Positions 29,498 through 37,268 of a stretch of DNA of 64,000 nt are shown one piece after another. The notes under the pieces were generated by a model, which saw nothing but the letters and a program-made list of their open reading frames with translations, had not been told where the DNA came from and ran no database searches. The position numbers were made by a program, and so were the translations under genes. Source of the stretch: Streptomyces verrucosisporus (lineage in GTDB: Bacteria; Actinomycetota; Actinomycetes; Streptomycetales; Streptomycetaceae); NCBI RefSeq assembly GCF_017114865.1, contig NZ_JADEYH010000001.1, positions 248,001 to 312,000 of the forward strand, read 5' to 3'. How positions within the stretch are numbered: the stretch's first letter is position 1; the number at the start of each line of letters is the position of its first letter.

Positions 29498-30100
29498 TCA
29501 GCGGCGCGGGGCCTCGCCGCGGGCGATCTGCGGCTTGGGCAGCCGCATGCGGCGCATCTGGAGGGTACGCATCAGCGCGTAGGCCACCGCACCCCGCCGG
29601 TTCTCGTCGGGGAAGCGCTCGGCCAGGGCCTTCCTCAGCCGGAAGCCGGTCAGGAAGGAGTCGACGACGATCATCACGATGACGCCCAGCCACAGCAGCA
29701 GGGAGGCGTTCTTCACCTGCATCGACGGCATCATGCTCAGGATCAGGATGACCACGGCCAGTGGCAGGAAGAACTCCGCGACGTGCCACTTGGCGTCGAC
29801 GAAGTCGCGGGCGTAGCGCCGAACCGGGCCGCGGTCGCGGGCCGGCAGATAGCGCTCGTCGCCGCCGGCCAGGGCCTCGCGCTGCCGCGCCAGCTCGGCG
29901 CGGCGGGCCTCGCGGGCGCGCCTGGAGGCCTCCTTGCGATCGGCCGGGGGCTTGGCCACGGCACGGCGCAGCGCCTCGGCCTCGCTGCGCTTGGGCGTGG
30001 GGCGGCCCTTGGGGGCCTGCGGGTCACGGCGCTGCTTGGTCAGCTCCGCGCTCTCCCGGGGGGAGGCGGTCTGCTCATCACGAGAACGGCTTCGGAACAC
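29498..30100 (-). CDS. DUF3043 domain-containing membrane protein
   Basis: A 200-residue protein. The N-terminal half is strongly basic and disordered (FRSRSRDEQTASPRES; Arg/Lys/Ala-rich 30-90), then ERYLPARDRGPVRRYARDFVD starts the DUF3043 domain, which contains two membrane helices at about 115-165. The C-terminus is amphipathic and basic. Function unknown; the family is restricted to actinobacteria and is often beside pspA, as here (divergent). GTG start at 30098-30100. Confidence 0.85.
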   Translation of the reverse strand: MFRSRSRDEQTASPRESAELTKQRRDPQAPKGRPTPKRSEAEALRRAVAKPPADRKEASRRAREARRAELARQREALAGGDERYLPARDRGPVRRYARDFVDAKWHVAEFFLPLAVVILILSMMPSMQVKNASLLLWLGVIVMIVVDSFLTGFRLRKALAERFPDENRRGAVAYALMRTLQMRRMRLPKPQIARGEAPRR

Positions 30101-30276
30101 ACTGCCAAGAGTACGGGGCGACCAGGTGTGGCCCCCACCCCCACGGGGAACGATCCGGCAACGGCGGGTCACCGAACCCCCTGCTACTTCCTGGGCGGGA
30201 GGAACACCGTTCGCCGATCGTCCTGGAGGAGGAGCACTTCCGGGTCCGGACAGTGCGGTAATGGAAGCAGGGCCCG

Positions 30277-30282
30277 TAGGGT
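30277..30282 (+). promoter_or_regulatory. -10 hexamer (TAGGGT) of pspA
   Basis: TAGGGT lies 55 bases before the pspA ATG. No clear -35 or stress-sigma motif was seen within correct distance. Confidence 0.35.
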
Positions 30283-30337
30283 GGGACCTGTCGGTGTGCG
30301 AGATTCAGTCCGTCTTCGAAGGGGGCGCGCGAAGCCC

Positions 30338-31156
30338 ATGAGCGGTGTCATGAAGCGTATGGGGATGATCTTCCGCGCGAAGACCAACAAGGCCCTGGAC
30401 CGGGCCGAGGATCCGCGCGAGACACTCGACTACTCGTACCAGAAGCAGCTCGAACTGCTGCAGAAGGTGCGCCGCGGGGTCGCCGACGTGGCGACCTCCC
30501 GCAAGCGGCTGGAGCTCCAGCTCAACCAGCTCCAGGGCCAGTCCTCCAAGCTGGAGGACCAGGGCCGCAAGGCGCTCGCCCTCGGCCGCGAGGACCTGGC
30601 GCGCGAGGCGCTCTCCCGCCGCGCCGCCCTACAGCAGCAGGTGACCGACCTGGAGCAGCAGCACCAGACGCTCCAGAGCGAGGAGGAGAAGCTCACCCTC
30701 GCCGCCCAGCGCCTCCAGGCCAAGGTGGACGCCTTCCGCACCAAGAAGGAGACCATCAAGGCCACCTACACCGCCGCCCAGGCCCAGACCCGCATCGGCG
30801 AGGCCTTCTCCGGCATCTCCGAGGAGATGGGCGACGTTGGCCTGGCCGTGCAGCGGGCCGAGGACAAGACCGCGCAGCTCCAGGCCCGGGCCGGGGCGAT
30901 CGACGAACTGCTCGCCTCCGGAGCCCTGGACGACTCCAGCGGAATGGCCAAGGACGACATCGCGGCCGAGCTGGACCGCATCTCCGGCGGCTCCGACGTG
31001 GAGCTGGAGCTCCAGCGGATGAAGGCCGAGCTGGCCGGCGGCACCGGCGGCGACCGGCAGGCCATCGAGGGCGGGCAGGAGCAGGCCGCGCAGCCCCAGC
31101 AGCAGCCCCGGCAGGCGCCGCGGTCCCAGGACGCCCCCCGCTTCGACAAGCAGTAG
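30338..31156 (+). CDS. pspA: Phage shock protein A (PspA/IM30)
   Basis: Membrane-stress protein of the ESCRT-III superfamily that oligomerises on damaged inner membrane. The 272-residue protein has an amphipathic N-terminal helix, then continuous coiled coils from about residue 25 to 225 rich in Gln, Glu, Lys and Leu. The tail (from about 235) is a Gln/Pro-rich low-complexity extension not found in E. coli PspA. Start ATG at 30338 gives MSGVMKRMGMIF; an ATG at 30350 is possible. PspAA follows 77 bases downstream. Confidence 0.95.
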   Translation: MSGVMKRMGMIFRAKTNKALDRAEDPRETLDYSYQKQLELLQKVRRGVADVATSRKRLELQLNQLQGQSSKLEDQGRKALALGREDLAREALSRRAALQQQVTDLEQQHQTLQSEEEKLTLAAQRLQAKVDAFRTKKETIKATYTAAQAQTRIGEAFSGISEEMGDVGLAVQRAEDKTAQLQARAGAIDELLASGALDDSSGMAKDDIAAELDRISGGSDVELELQRMKAELAGGTGGDRQAIEGGQEQAAQPQQQPRQAPRSQDAPRFDKQ

Positions 31157-31233
31157 CAGCAGCGGTGCGCCGGGGAGCATCACCCCCGGCGCACCGGGCA
31201 CCCGTCCTCCGGGAAGCCCGGAAGGAGACCGCC

Positions 31234-31524
31234 GTGATCGTACGGATCATGGGTGAGGGGCAGGTCAGGCTGGACGACAGCCACCTGCCCGGCCTGAACG
31301 CACTGGACGACGAGCTGCTCCACGAGATGGAGCACGGTGACGAGGCGGGCTTCCGCCGCACCCTCGAAGCCCTGCTGGACGCCGTGCGCTCGCTGGGCAC
31401 ACCGCTGCCGGACGACGCCCTGGAGCCCTCGGACCTGATCCTGCCCGAGCCCGGCGCCACGCTGGAAGAGGTGCGCGCCATGCTGGGCGAGGACGGGCTG
31501 TTCCCCGCCGACGCCCCCGCCTGA
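31234..31524 (+). CDS. PspA-associated protein PspAA
   Basis: A 96-residue protein of the PspAA family, the usual actinobacterial partner encoded next to PspA. It starts VIVRIMGEGQVRLDDS (GTG, translated as Met) and carries the family hallmarks ALDDELLHEME and PLPDDALEPSDLILPEP. It probably modulates PspA, but the mechanism is not known. AAGGAG lies seven bases before the GTG at 31234. The short gap makes it cotranscribed with pspA. Confidence 0.9.
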   Translation: MIVRIMGEGQVRLDDSHLPGLNALDDELLHEMEHGDEAGFRRTLEALLDAVRSLGTPLPDDALEPSDLILPEPGATLEEVRAMLGEDGLFPADAPA

Positions 31525-31554
31525 GAGGCCGGGAGCCGTTCGCGGCGGCGGGCG

Positions 31555-32475
31555 CTACGGGAACGGCGCGGAGGGGATGTACGGCGACGGCGGCCGCATC
31601 CCGCGCAGCCCCACCCAGCCCGCGGCGTCCGGCTCCAGTCCGGCGGCCAGCCCGACGTCCAGCGCCCACTGCTGCTCGGCGGTCAGACCTTCGATCCGCA
31701 CCCGGCGGCCCTCGCCCGCAGCCCCCAGGGCGGCGGTCAGCAGCCGGGTGGCCAGCCGTCGCGAGGTCGCGCCCAGCAGCTCCACCCGCACCTCGGCCCC
31801 GGGGCCGCCGGGGTCCCCGGGACCGCCGGAGAGGTAGCAGTAGCCGCTGCCGGCGAAATCGTCGGTGACCAGCAGCCCGGCGTGGCGCGGCAGCTCCTCG
31901 TGGTCCGGCCCGTGGGCGCCGCCGCGCAGCCGGCGGTCCACCGAGTCCATCAGGTCGCGGTCCCCGGGGCCGCCCGCGGCCACCGCGCCGTCGGGAGCGG
32001 GGAGCGAGGCGGTCGAGACCGTCCCCGTCAGCCGGGTGGCCGGGTGCAGATCCAGACCCGCCCGGCGGCAGACGCGGGCCGCGACCGGGTGGGGCGGCAC
32101 CAGGGCGATCCCGCGCAGGCAGCCGCGGCCGTACTCCAGCGCGCGCTTCAGCAGGGCCCCGCCCACGCCCCTGCCCCGCGCCTCGGGCAGCACCGCGAGC
32201 AGTGACAGCCCCCAGGTGCCCTCCCGCCGCGCGGACAGCACGACCCCGACGGGACGTCCGGCGGCGTCCTCGGCCAGCCAGCAGCCGCCGGGGTCGGTGC
32301 GGGTCAGATGGCGGGTGTGGTAGTGGCGGCGGACCGCCGGCGCGGGCAGCGGCGCGCGGCCGGGCGGCGGATCGCGGGGGGACGGCGGTGCCAGGAGGGC
32401 GGCGTCCGCGACGAACCGCACGGCCTGGGCGTCGTCCTCGCGGTCGCGTACCGGGCGCAGCAGCATGACGGCCAT
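31555..32475 (-). CDS. GNAT family N-acetyltransferase, 306 aa
   Basis: The N-terminal half holds one GNAT domain: GVVLSARREGTWGLSLLAVLPEARGRGVGGALLKRALEY includes the acetyl-CoA loop (ARGRGVGG, about residues 103-110). The C-terminal half (after 170) resembles a second, degenerate acetyltransferase domain. Acceptor unknown. ATG at 32473-32475; a downstream ATG (32464-32466) is possible. Converges on pspAA with 30 bases between. Confidence 0.82.
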   Translation of the reverse strand: MAVMLLRPVRDREDDAQAVRFVADAALLAPPSPRDPPPGRAPLPAPAVRRHYHTRHLTRTDPGGCWLAEDAAGRPVGVVLSARREGTWGLSLLAVLPEARGRGVGGALLKRALEYGRGCLRGIALVPPHPVAARVCRRAGLDLHPATRLTGTVSTASLPAPDGAVAAGGPGDRDLMDSVDRRLRGGAHGPDHEELPRHAGLLVTDDFAGSGYCYLSGGPGDPGGPGAEVRVELLGATSRRLATRLLTAALGAAGEGRRVRIEGLTAEQQWALDVGLAAGLEPDAAGWVGLRGMRPPSPYIPSAPFP

Positions 32476-32537
32476 CCTGGCCGACCGCGCCGCGCCCGGT
32501 CACGCGCGTCACGCGTCTCGCACGGACCTGCCGGGGC

Positions 32538-33749
32538 TCACGGCAGGGCGAGCATCCGCTCCAGGGCCAGCTTGGCGAACTTCCCGGTCTCCGGGTCGAC
32601 CTGGATGCGGTTGACGACCTTGCCGTCGGCCAGCGACTCCAGGGCCCACACCAGATGGGGCAGGTCGATCCGGTTCATGGTCGAGCAGAAGCAGACCGTC
32701 CGGTCCAGGAAGACGACCTCCTTGCCCTCGGGGGCGAAGCGGTTCGCCAGTCGGCGCACCAGGTTGAGCTCGGTGCCGATCGCCCACTTGGAGCCGGCCG
32801 GGGCCGCTTCCAGGGTCTTGATGATGTACTCGGTGGAGCCCACGTGATCGGCCGCCGCGACGACCTCGTGACGGCACTCGGGGTGCACCAGCACGTTGAT
32901 GCCGGGAACGCGCTCGCGCACGTCGTTCACCGAGTCCAGCGTGAAGCGCCCGTGCACCGAGCAGTGACCGCGCCACAGGATCATCTTCGCCGCCCGCAGC
33001 TCCTCGGCGGTCAGACCGCCGCCCGGCTTGTGCGGGTTGTAGACGACGCAGTCCTCCAGGGACATCCCCATGTCCCGCACGGCGGTGTTGCGGCCCAGGT
33101 GCTGGTCGGGCAGGAACAGCACCTTCTCCCCCTGCCCGAAGGCCCAGTCCAGCGCCCGCCTGGCGTTGGAGGAGGTGCAGATGGTGCCGCCGTGCCGCCC
33201 GGTGAAGGCCTTGATGTCGGCCGAGGAGTTCATGTACGAGACCGGGACGGTGGTGCCGGCGACGCCCGCCTCGGTCAGCACGTCCCAGCACTCGGCGACC
33301 TGCTCGGCGGTGGCCATGTCCGCCATCGAGCAGCCCGCGGCCAGGTCGGGCAGGACGACCTGCTGCCGGTCGGAGGTGAGGATGTCGGCGGACTCGGCCA
33401 TGAAGTGCACGCCGCAGAAGACGATGTACTCCGCCTCCGGGCGGGCGGCGGCGTCCCGGGCGAGCTTGAAGGAGTCGCCGGTGACGTCGGCGAACTGGAT
33501 GACCTCGTCGCGCTGGTAGTGGTGGCCGAGCACGAAGACCTTCTCACCCAGCCGCTCCTTCGCCGCACGGGCGCGCTCGATCAGGCCGGGGTCCGACGGG
33601 GAGGGCAGGTCGCCGGGGCACTCCACTCCGCGCTCGCTCCTCGGGTCGGCGTCGCGGCCGAGGAGGAGAAGGGCCAGCGGGGTCGGCTGGACGTCCAGGG
33701 CGTCCCCGGGGGTGACCGGGGCGGGGGCGGAAGGCGGGGCGGTGTTCAC
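32538..33749 (-). CDS. nadA: Quinolinate synthase
   Basis: Condenses iminoaspartate with dihydroxyacetone phosphate to quinolinate in de novo NAD synthesis, with a [4Fe-4S] cluster. The 403-residue protein has the NadA core: VLGHHYQRDEVIQFADVTGDS, FCGVHFMAESA, MNSSADIKAF, VHPECRHEVV, and the C-terminal VCFCSTMNRIDLPHL. Conserved Cys residues in these segments bind the cluster. Of two GTG starts the one at 33747-33749 is chosen because AAGGG sits eight bases upstream. Divergent from erpA, with operator-like palindromes in between. No nadB or nadC is seen in this window. Confidence 0.95.
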   Translation of the reverse strand: MNTAPPSAPAPVTPGDALDVQPTPLALLLLGRDADPRSERGVECPGDLPSPSDPGLIERARAAKERLGEKVFVLGHHYQRDEVIQFADVTGDSFKLARDAAARPEAEYIVFCGVHFMAESADILTSDRQQVVLPDLAAGCSMADMATAEQVAECWDVLTEAGVAGTTVPVSYMNSSADIKAFTGRHGGTICTSSNARRALDWAFGQGEKVLFLPDQHLGRNTAVRDMGMSLEDCVVYNPHKPGGGLTAEELRAAKMILWRGHCSVHGRFTLDSVNDVRERVPGINVLVHPECRHEVVAAADHVGSTEYIIKTLEAAPAGSKWAIGTELNLVRRLANRFAPEGKEVVFLDRTVCFCSTMNRIDLPHLVWALESLADGKVVNRIQVDPETGKFAKLALERMLALP

Positions 33750-33784
33750 GGCACGCACCCTTTCATCGACTCAGCGGGTCTTTT

Positions 33785-33797
33785 CGTCGGATTGACG
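33785..33797. promoter_or_regulatory. Operator-like site, CGTCG-N3-TGACG (nadA site 3)
   Basis: A 13-base inverted repeat with one mismatch (CGTCG-GAT-TGACG). It overlaps the expected nadA transcription start, about 12 bases downstream of the -10. Confidence 0.5.
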
Positions 33798-33803
33798 CTA
33801 TCT

Positions 33804-33809
33804 ATCATA
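33804..33809 (-). promoter_or_regulatory. -10 hexamer of nadA
   Basis: TATGAT on the minus strand, giving a start near 33797 and a leader of about 48 bases. Flanked by three operator-like sites. Confidence 0.5.
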
Positions 33810-33818
33810 ACCCCTTCA

Positions 33819-33831
33819 CGTCATATTGACG
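33819..33831. promoter_or_regulatory. Operator-like site, CGTCA-N3-TGACG (nadA site 2)
   Basis: Perfect five-base arms, CGTCA-TAT-TGACG. Overlaps the region where the nadA -35 should lie, as expected for repressor binding. Confidence 0.65.
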
Positions 33832-33840
33832 ATGCCGATC

Positions 33841-33855
33841 GCGTCAATGTGACGC
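33841..33855. promoter_or_regulatory. Operator-like site, GCGTCA-N3-TGACGC (nadA site 1)
   Basis: Perfect six-base arms, GCGTCA-ATG-TGACGC. Its centre is 23 bases from that of site 2, about two helical turns, suggesting cooperative binding. Confidence 0.65.
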
Positions 33856-34001
33856 ATCCCCGCCCGCCCGCGTGGGAGTGACCGCCGGGCGCCGGGTATG
33901 CGAGCATGAAAGACGCAAGACGCGCCCGGCCTGGAATGAAACCGGGAAGCCGTCTGTTGAGCAGGCGGCAGAGCAGTCCGTACAACCCGGGAGAGAAGCA
34001 G

Positions 34002-34358
34002 ATGTCCGTATCGGACGAGACCGCTGTGACGACTGACGGAATCATCCTGTCCGACGCCGCCGCGGCGAAGGTCAAGAGCCTGCTCGAACAGGAGGGCCGT
34101 GAGGACCTGGCCCTGCGCGTCGCCGTTCAGCCCGGCGGCTGCTCCGGCCTGCGGTACCAGCTCTTCTTCGACGAGCGGTCGCTGGACGGCGACGTCGTCA
34201 AGGAGTTCGACGGTGTCCGCGTCGTGACCGACCGGATGAGCGCTCCGTACCTGGGCGGCGCCTCCATCGACTTCGTCGACACCATCGAGAAGCAGGGCTT
34301 CACCATCGACAACCCGAACGCCACGGGCTCCTGCGCCTGCGGCGACTCCTTCAGCTGA
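34002..34358 (+). CDS. erpA: A-type iron-sulfur cluster carrier (ErpA/HesB family)
   Basis: Receives Fe-S clusters from the assembly machine and delivers them to target enzymes. The 118-residue protein has the three cluster cysteines, C47 in GGCSGL and C111, C113 in SCACGD. The domain starts at about residue 13 (GIILSDAAAAKVKSLL). The ATG at 34002 has GGGAGAG seven bases upstream; the reading frame continues upstream without coding sense. Divergent from nadA, itself an Fe-S enzyme, with shared operator-like repeats between them. Confidence 0.95.
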   Translation: MSVSDETAVTTDGIILSDAAAAKVKSLLEQEGREDLALRVAVQPGGCSGLRYQLFFDERSLDGDVVKEFDGVRVVTDRMSAPYLGGASIDFVDTIEKQGFTIDNPNATGSCACGDSFS

Positions 34359-34381
34359 GCCGCTTCAGCCGAGCCGCTCCG

Positions 34382-34411
34382 GCCGGTTCCGGGCAGCCGC
34401 CCGGAACCGGC
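34382..34411 (+). terminator. Hairpin after erpA
   Basis: Perfect 13-base arms (34382-34394 and 34399-34411) and a four-base loop, 24 bases past the erpA stop. Confidence 0.75.
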
Positions 34412-34425
34412 GCGCACACGACACA

Positions 34426-34463
34426 CCGAAGGCGGCGACCCCGACCGGGGCCGCCGCCTTCGG
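34426..34463. terminator. Second hairpin after erpA
   Basis: Perfect 11-base arms (34426-34436 and 34453-34463). Lies between erpA and the convergent 491-residue protein. Confidence 0.6.
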
Positions 34464-34555
34464 CGCGCCGCTCCGGCACGCCGCGCACCGCACCTCACAC
34501 GCCGCACCGGGGAAGCGGGGGAGGGCGCGGGCCCGGCCCGCGCCCTCCCCCGCGT

Positions 34556-36031
34556 TCACTCCTTCGGAGCGCCCTCGGGCAGCCTCTCGCCCTTTCCGTC
34601 CACGATGTCGCGGTCGCCGACCGGCTCGTCGAGCTCCACCTCCACGGTCATGTCCTTGGCGACCATCACACAGGCCCTGCCCGGCTCCCTGGGCTCGCCG
34701 GTGATCCGCACCGTCACCTTCCCGGCGCTCTCCTCGGCACTCGCGCGGTACTCGTCGCACACCCCGCCCCAGAAGTGGACGGTGAGCCTGCGGTCCTTCG
34801 GCCCGTACTCCTCGACGTAGGTGGCGGTCTCGATCCGCTCCCCGGGACGCGGGCCCGGAGCACCCGGCGCGGACGTGGAGCCGTCCCCGTCCCCGGCGGA
34901 GGGCGGCGCCAGGAACTCCGGCTCCACCGCCGGGTGGGCCACCGTGTGCGTCCCCCCGCCCTCCGGCGCCACCTCGAACAGCCAGGAGGGAACGAGCAGT
35001 TCGCGCCCCTGCGAGGAGTACGGCGACAGTCCGAACTCCGCCCCCGTCACCCTCACCGGCTCACTGTCCACGGCCGGGCCGCAGGGCTCGGGATCGCCCG
35101 CACCGCCCGGCCGCTCCGGATCGCCGTCGGCGGGCGGGACGTCTCCCGGCTGCCCGGCCCCCGGTCCGGCCTTCCCCGGCTCCGGCTTCGGCGCGTCTTC
35201 TCGCGACGGCCCGGAGCACTTCAGGCCCAGGTCCACCCGGCCGCCGCGCTCGTTGAGCGCGGCCAGGGTCTCCCCGGCGTCCATGACCGGGTACCCGGCG
35301 CCCCCGCCGGCCTTCTCCAGCGCGATCGCCCTTCCGCTGCCGCTCGCCAGAGCGCCTTCGTGGGCGACACCGATCTCGGTCGTCCAGCCGTGGACGGGCA
35401 GCCCGTCCTGCCGGGGCTCGACCCGGACGATCCGCAGCCCGCCCCGCTCCTGACCGGCGTCCACCTCGGCGCCCTCCAGACCGAGGGCCTCCACGACGGG
35501 CCGGGCCGCCTCCTTCGCCTCCTTCTCGGATACCTCCCCGGCCTTCAGCGGCACCGCGCCGGTGAACGACCAGGCGCCCGAAGCGGCGTCCACGGTGAGG
35601 TTCGCGTCCTCGCCGCCGACCGTCCAGGAGCCGTCCTTCCCGCGGACCTCGCCGCGCACCTCCAGAGCCCTCGCCAGCTCGGCCACCTCCTCCTCGCCGA
35701 CCTTCCCCGCGGGCCGGTACACCGGGGCCGAGGCCGGGCCGTCGGGCAGCGGGCCGGACGCCTTGTAGACCGGGCCGCCGGGGGCCGGCTCGCCGGGCGC
35801 GATCCCGCGCTCCGGCGAGGCGGCGCGGGCCTGCCCGTAGCCGTCCAGGACCAGCGGCGCGGGCCTGTCCCGGCCGCCCTGCCCGGCCGCGTCCGAGGCC
35901 CCGCCGCTCCCGGCGGTCGAGGCCCAGTACGCGCCGCCGCCTCCGGCCAGCAGGACGGCGAGGGCCACCGAGACGGTCGTCAGCCCGCGTCGCCGGGTTC
36001 GGGTGGATTCCGGGGTGTGGTCGGCGCTCAC
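34556..36031 (-). CDS. Membrane-anchored secreted protein of unknown function, 491 aa
   Basis: The product begins with a basic cytoplasmic stub (MSADHTPESTRTRRRG) and one membrane helix at about 17-40, then a long extracytoplasmic region. The outer part has no recognised catalytic motif. It contains a globular segment (about 110-300) with alternating strands, an acidic Pro/Gly-rich linker near 300-340 with two spaced cysteines, and a C-terminal segment with more (FWGGVCDEYRAS, RACVMVAKD). The GTG at 36029-36031 has GAAGGAG seven bases upstream. Related sequences occur at this position in Streptomyces; function is unassigned. Confidence 0.85.
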   Translation of the reverse strand: MSADHTPESTRTRRRGLTTVSVALAVLLAGGGGAYWASTAGSGGASDAAGQGGRDRPAPLVLDGYGQARAASPERGIAPGEPAPGGPVYKASGPLPDGPASAPVYRPAGKVGEEEVAELARALEVRGEVRGKDGSWTVGGEDANLTVDAASGAWSFTGAVPLKAGEVSEKEAKEAARPVVEALGLEGAEVDAGQERGGLRIVRVEPRQDGLPVHGWTTEIGVAHEGALASGSGRAIALEKAGGGAGYPVMDAGETLAALNERGGRVDLGLKCSGPSREDAPKPEPGKAGPGAGQPGDVPPADGDPERPGGAGDPEPCGPAVDSEPVRVTGAEFGLSPYSSQGRELLVPSWLFEVAPEGGGTHTVAHPAVEPEFLAPPSAGDGDGSTSAPGAPGPRPGERIETATYVEEYGPKDRRLTVHFWGGVCDEYRASAEESAGKVTVRITGEPREPGRACVMVAKDMTVEVELDEPVGDRDIVDGKGERLPEGAPKE

Positions 36032-36229
36032 CGCATCGCTCCTTCGGTTCCGTGCACCGCGCGTCCTCGGTGCCTGTCTTTCCTGCCGTGCGCCGATGTG
36101 ACGGGAGCGGGCCGCGGACGGTTCCACCGGTGCGCGGCCGCGGCGGGACAGGAGGCTCCGGGCGGGAAGGAGGCGGCGAGGAAGTAGCGTGGTGTACCCG
36201 CAGTCCCGCCTCCCCAGGAGCAGCCCGCC

Positions 36230-37204
36230 GTGCGTATCGCTGTCACCGGCTCCATCGCCACCGACCATCTGATGACCTTCCCCGGCCGCTTCGCCGACCA
36301 GCTCGTCGGCGACCGGCTTCACACGGTGTCGCTGTCCTTCCTGGCAGACACCCTCAACATCCGGCGCGGCGGTGTCGGCGCGAACATCAGCTTCGGCATG
36401 GGCCAGCTCGGGGTGCGCCCGATCCTCGTGGGGGCGGCGGGCGCCGACTTCGAGGAGTACCGCGCCTGGCTGGAGCGGCACGGCGTGGACACCGCGTCGG
36501 TGCGCATCTCCGAGATCCTGCACACCGCGCGCTTCGTGTGCACCACCGACACCGACCACAACCAGATCGGCACCTTCTACACCGGCGCCATGAGCGAGGC
36601 CCGGCTGATCGAGCTCAAGACGGTCGCCGACCGGGTCGGCGGGCTGGACCTGGTCCACATCGGAGCGGACGACCCCGAGGCGATGATGCGCCACACCGAG
36701 GAGTGCCGCACCCGCTCCATCCCCTTCGCCGCCGACTACTCCCAGCAGCTCGCCCGGATGGAGGGGGAGGAGATCCGCGGACTCACCGAGGGCGCGGCCT
36801 ACCTGTTCACCAACGAGTACGAGGCCGGGCTGGTGGAGTCCAAGACCGGCTGGGGCGCACAGGACATCCTCGACCGGGTCGGCGCCCGTGTCACCACGCT
36901 GGGCTCCGACGGGGTCCGCATCGAGCGGGCGGGCCACGAGACCCTCACCGTCCCCTGCCCGGAGGAGGAGGCCAAGGTCGACCCGACGGGCGTCGGAGAC
37001 GCCTTCCGCGCCGGCTTCCTGTCGGGCCTGGCCTGGGACCTCGGACTGGAGCGCGCCGCACAGCTCGGCTGCATGCTCGCCACCCTGGTGATCGAGACGC
37101 TGGGCACCCAGGAGTACGAGCTGAAGCGCTCCCACTTCCTGGAGCGCTTCACCAAGGCCTACGGCGAGGACGCCGCGGCCCAGGTACGGGCCTGCCTGTC
37201 CTGA
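36230..37204 (+). CDS. adoK: PfkB-family carbohydrate/adenosine kinase
   Basis: A 324-residue ribokinase-family enzyme. It has the N-terminal GGVGANISFGMGQLG sugar-binding segment and the C-terminal catalytic DPTGVGDAFRAGFLSGL with the base Asp. It most resembles actinobacterial adenosine kinases (AdoK), which phosphorylate adenosine to AMP and recycle S-adenosylhomocysteine-derived adenosine; the substrate is assigned by similarity. The GTG at 36230 has CCAGGAG ten bases upstream, and TAGCGT at 36185-36190 is a possible -10. Confidence 0.87.
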   Translation: MRIAVTGSIATDHLMTFPGRFADQLVGDRLHTVSLSFLADTLNIRRGGVGANISFGMGQLGVRPILVGAAGADFEEYRAWLERHGVDTASVRISEILHTARFVCTTDTDHNQIGTFYTGAMSEARLIELKTVADRVGGLDLVHIGADDPEAMMRHTEECRTRSIPFAADYSQQLARMEGEEIRGLTEGAAYLFTNEYEAGLVESKTGWGAQDILDRVGARVTTLGSDGVRIERAGHETLTVPCPEEEAKVDPTGVGDAFRAGFLSGLAWDLGLERAAQLGCMLATLVIETLGTQEYELKRSHFLERFTKAYGEDAAAQVRACLS

Positions 37205-37234
37205 GTACACGCCGGCGCGCGTTCCGGTGCGGGC

Positions 37235-37260
37235 CCGCCCCCGGCGGCGGCCGGGGGCGG
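37235..37260. terminator. Convergent hairpin
   Basis: Perfect 11-base arms (37235-37245 and 37250-37260), four-base loop, between adoK and the desulfurase gene. Confidence 0.75.
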
Positions 37261-37268
37261 AGAGGGCC

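Noticed and set aside
30147..30222. SigE-type promoter (GGAAC) in front of pspA
   Set aside because: Two GGAAC motifs occur but neither has a GTC-type -10 at the required distance.
33750..33758. Upstream GTG for nadA
   Set aside because: It would leave almost no room for the AAGGG ribosome binding site.
33906..34001. Extended erpA start
   Set aside because: The ribosome binding site and family N-terminus favour 34002.
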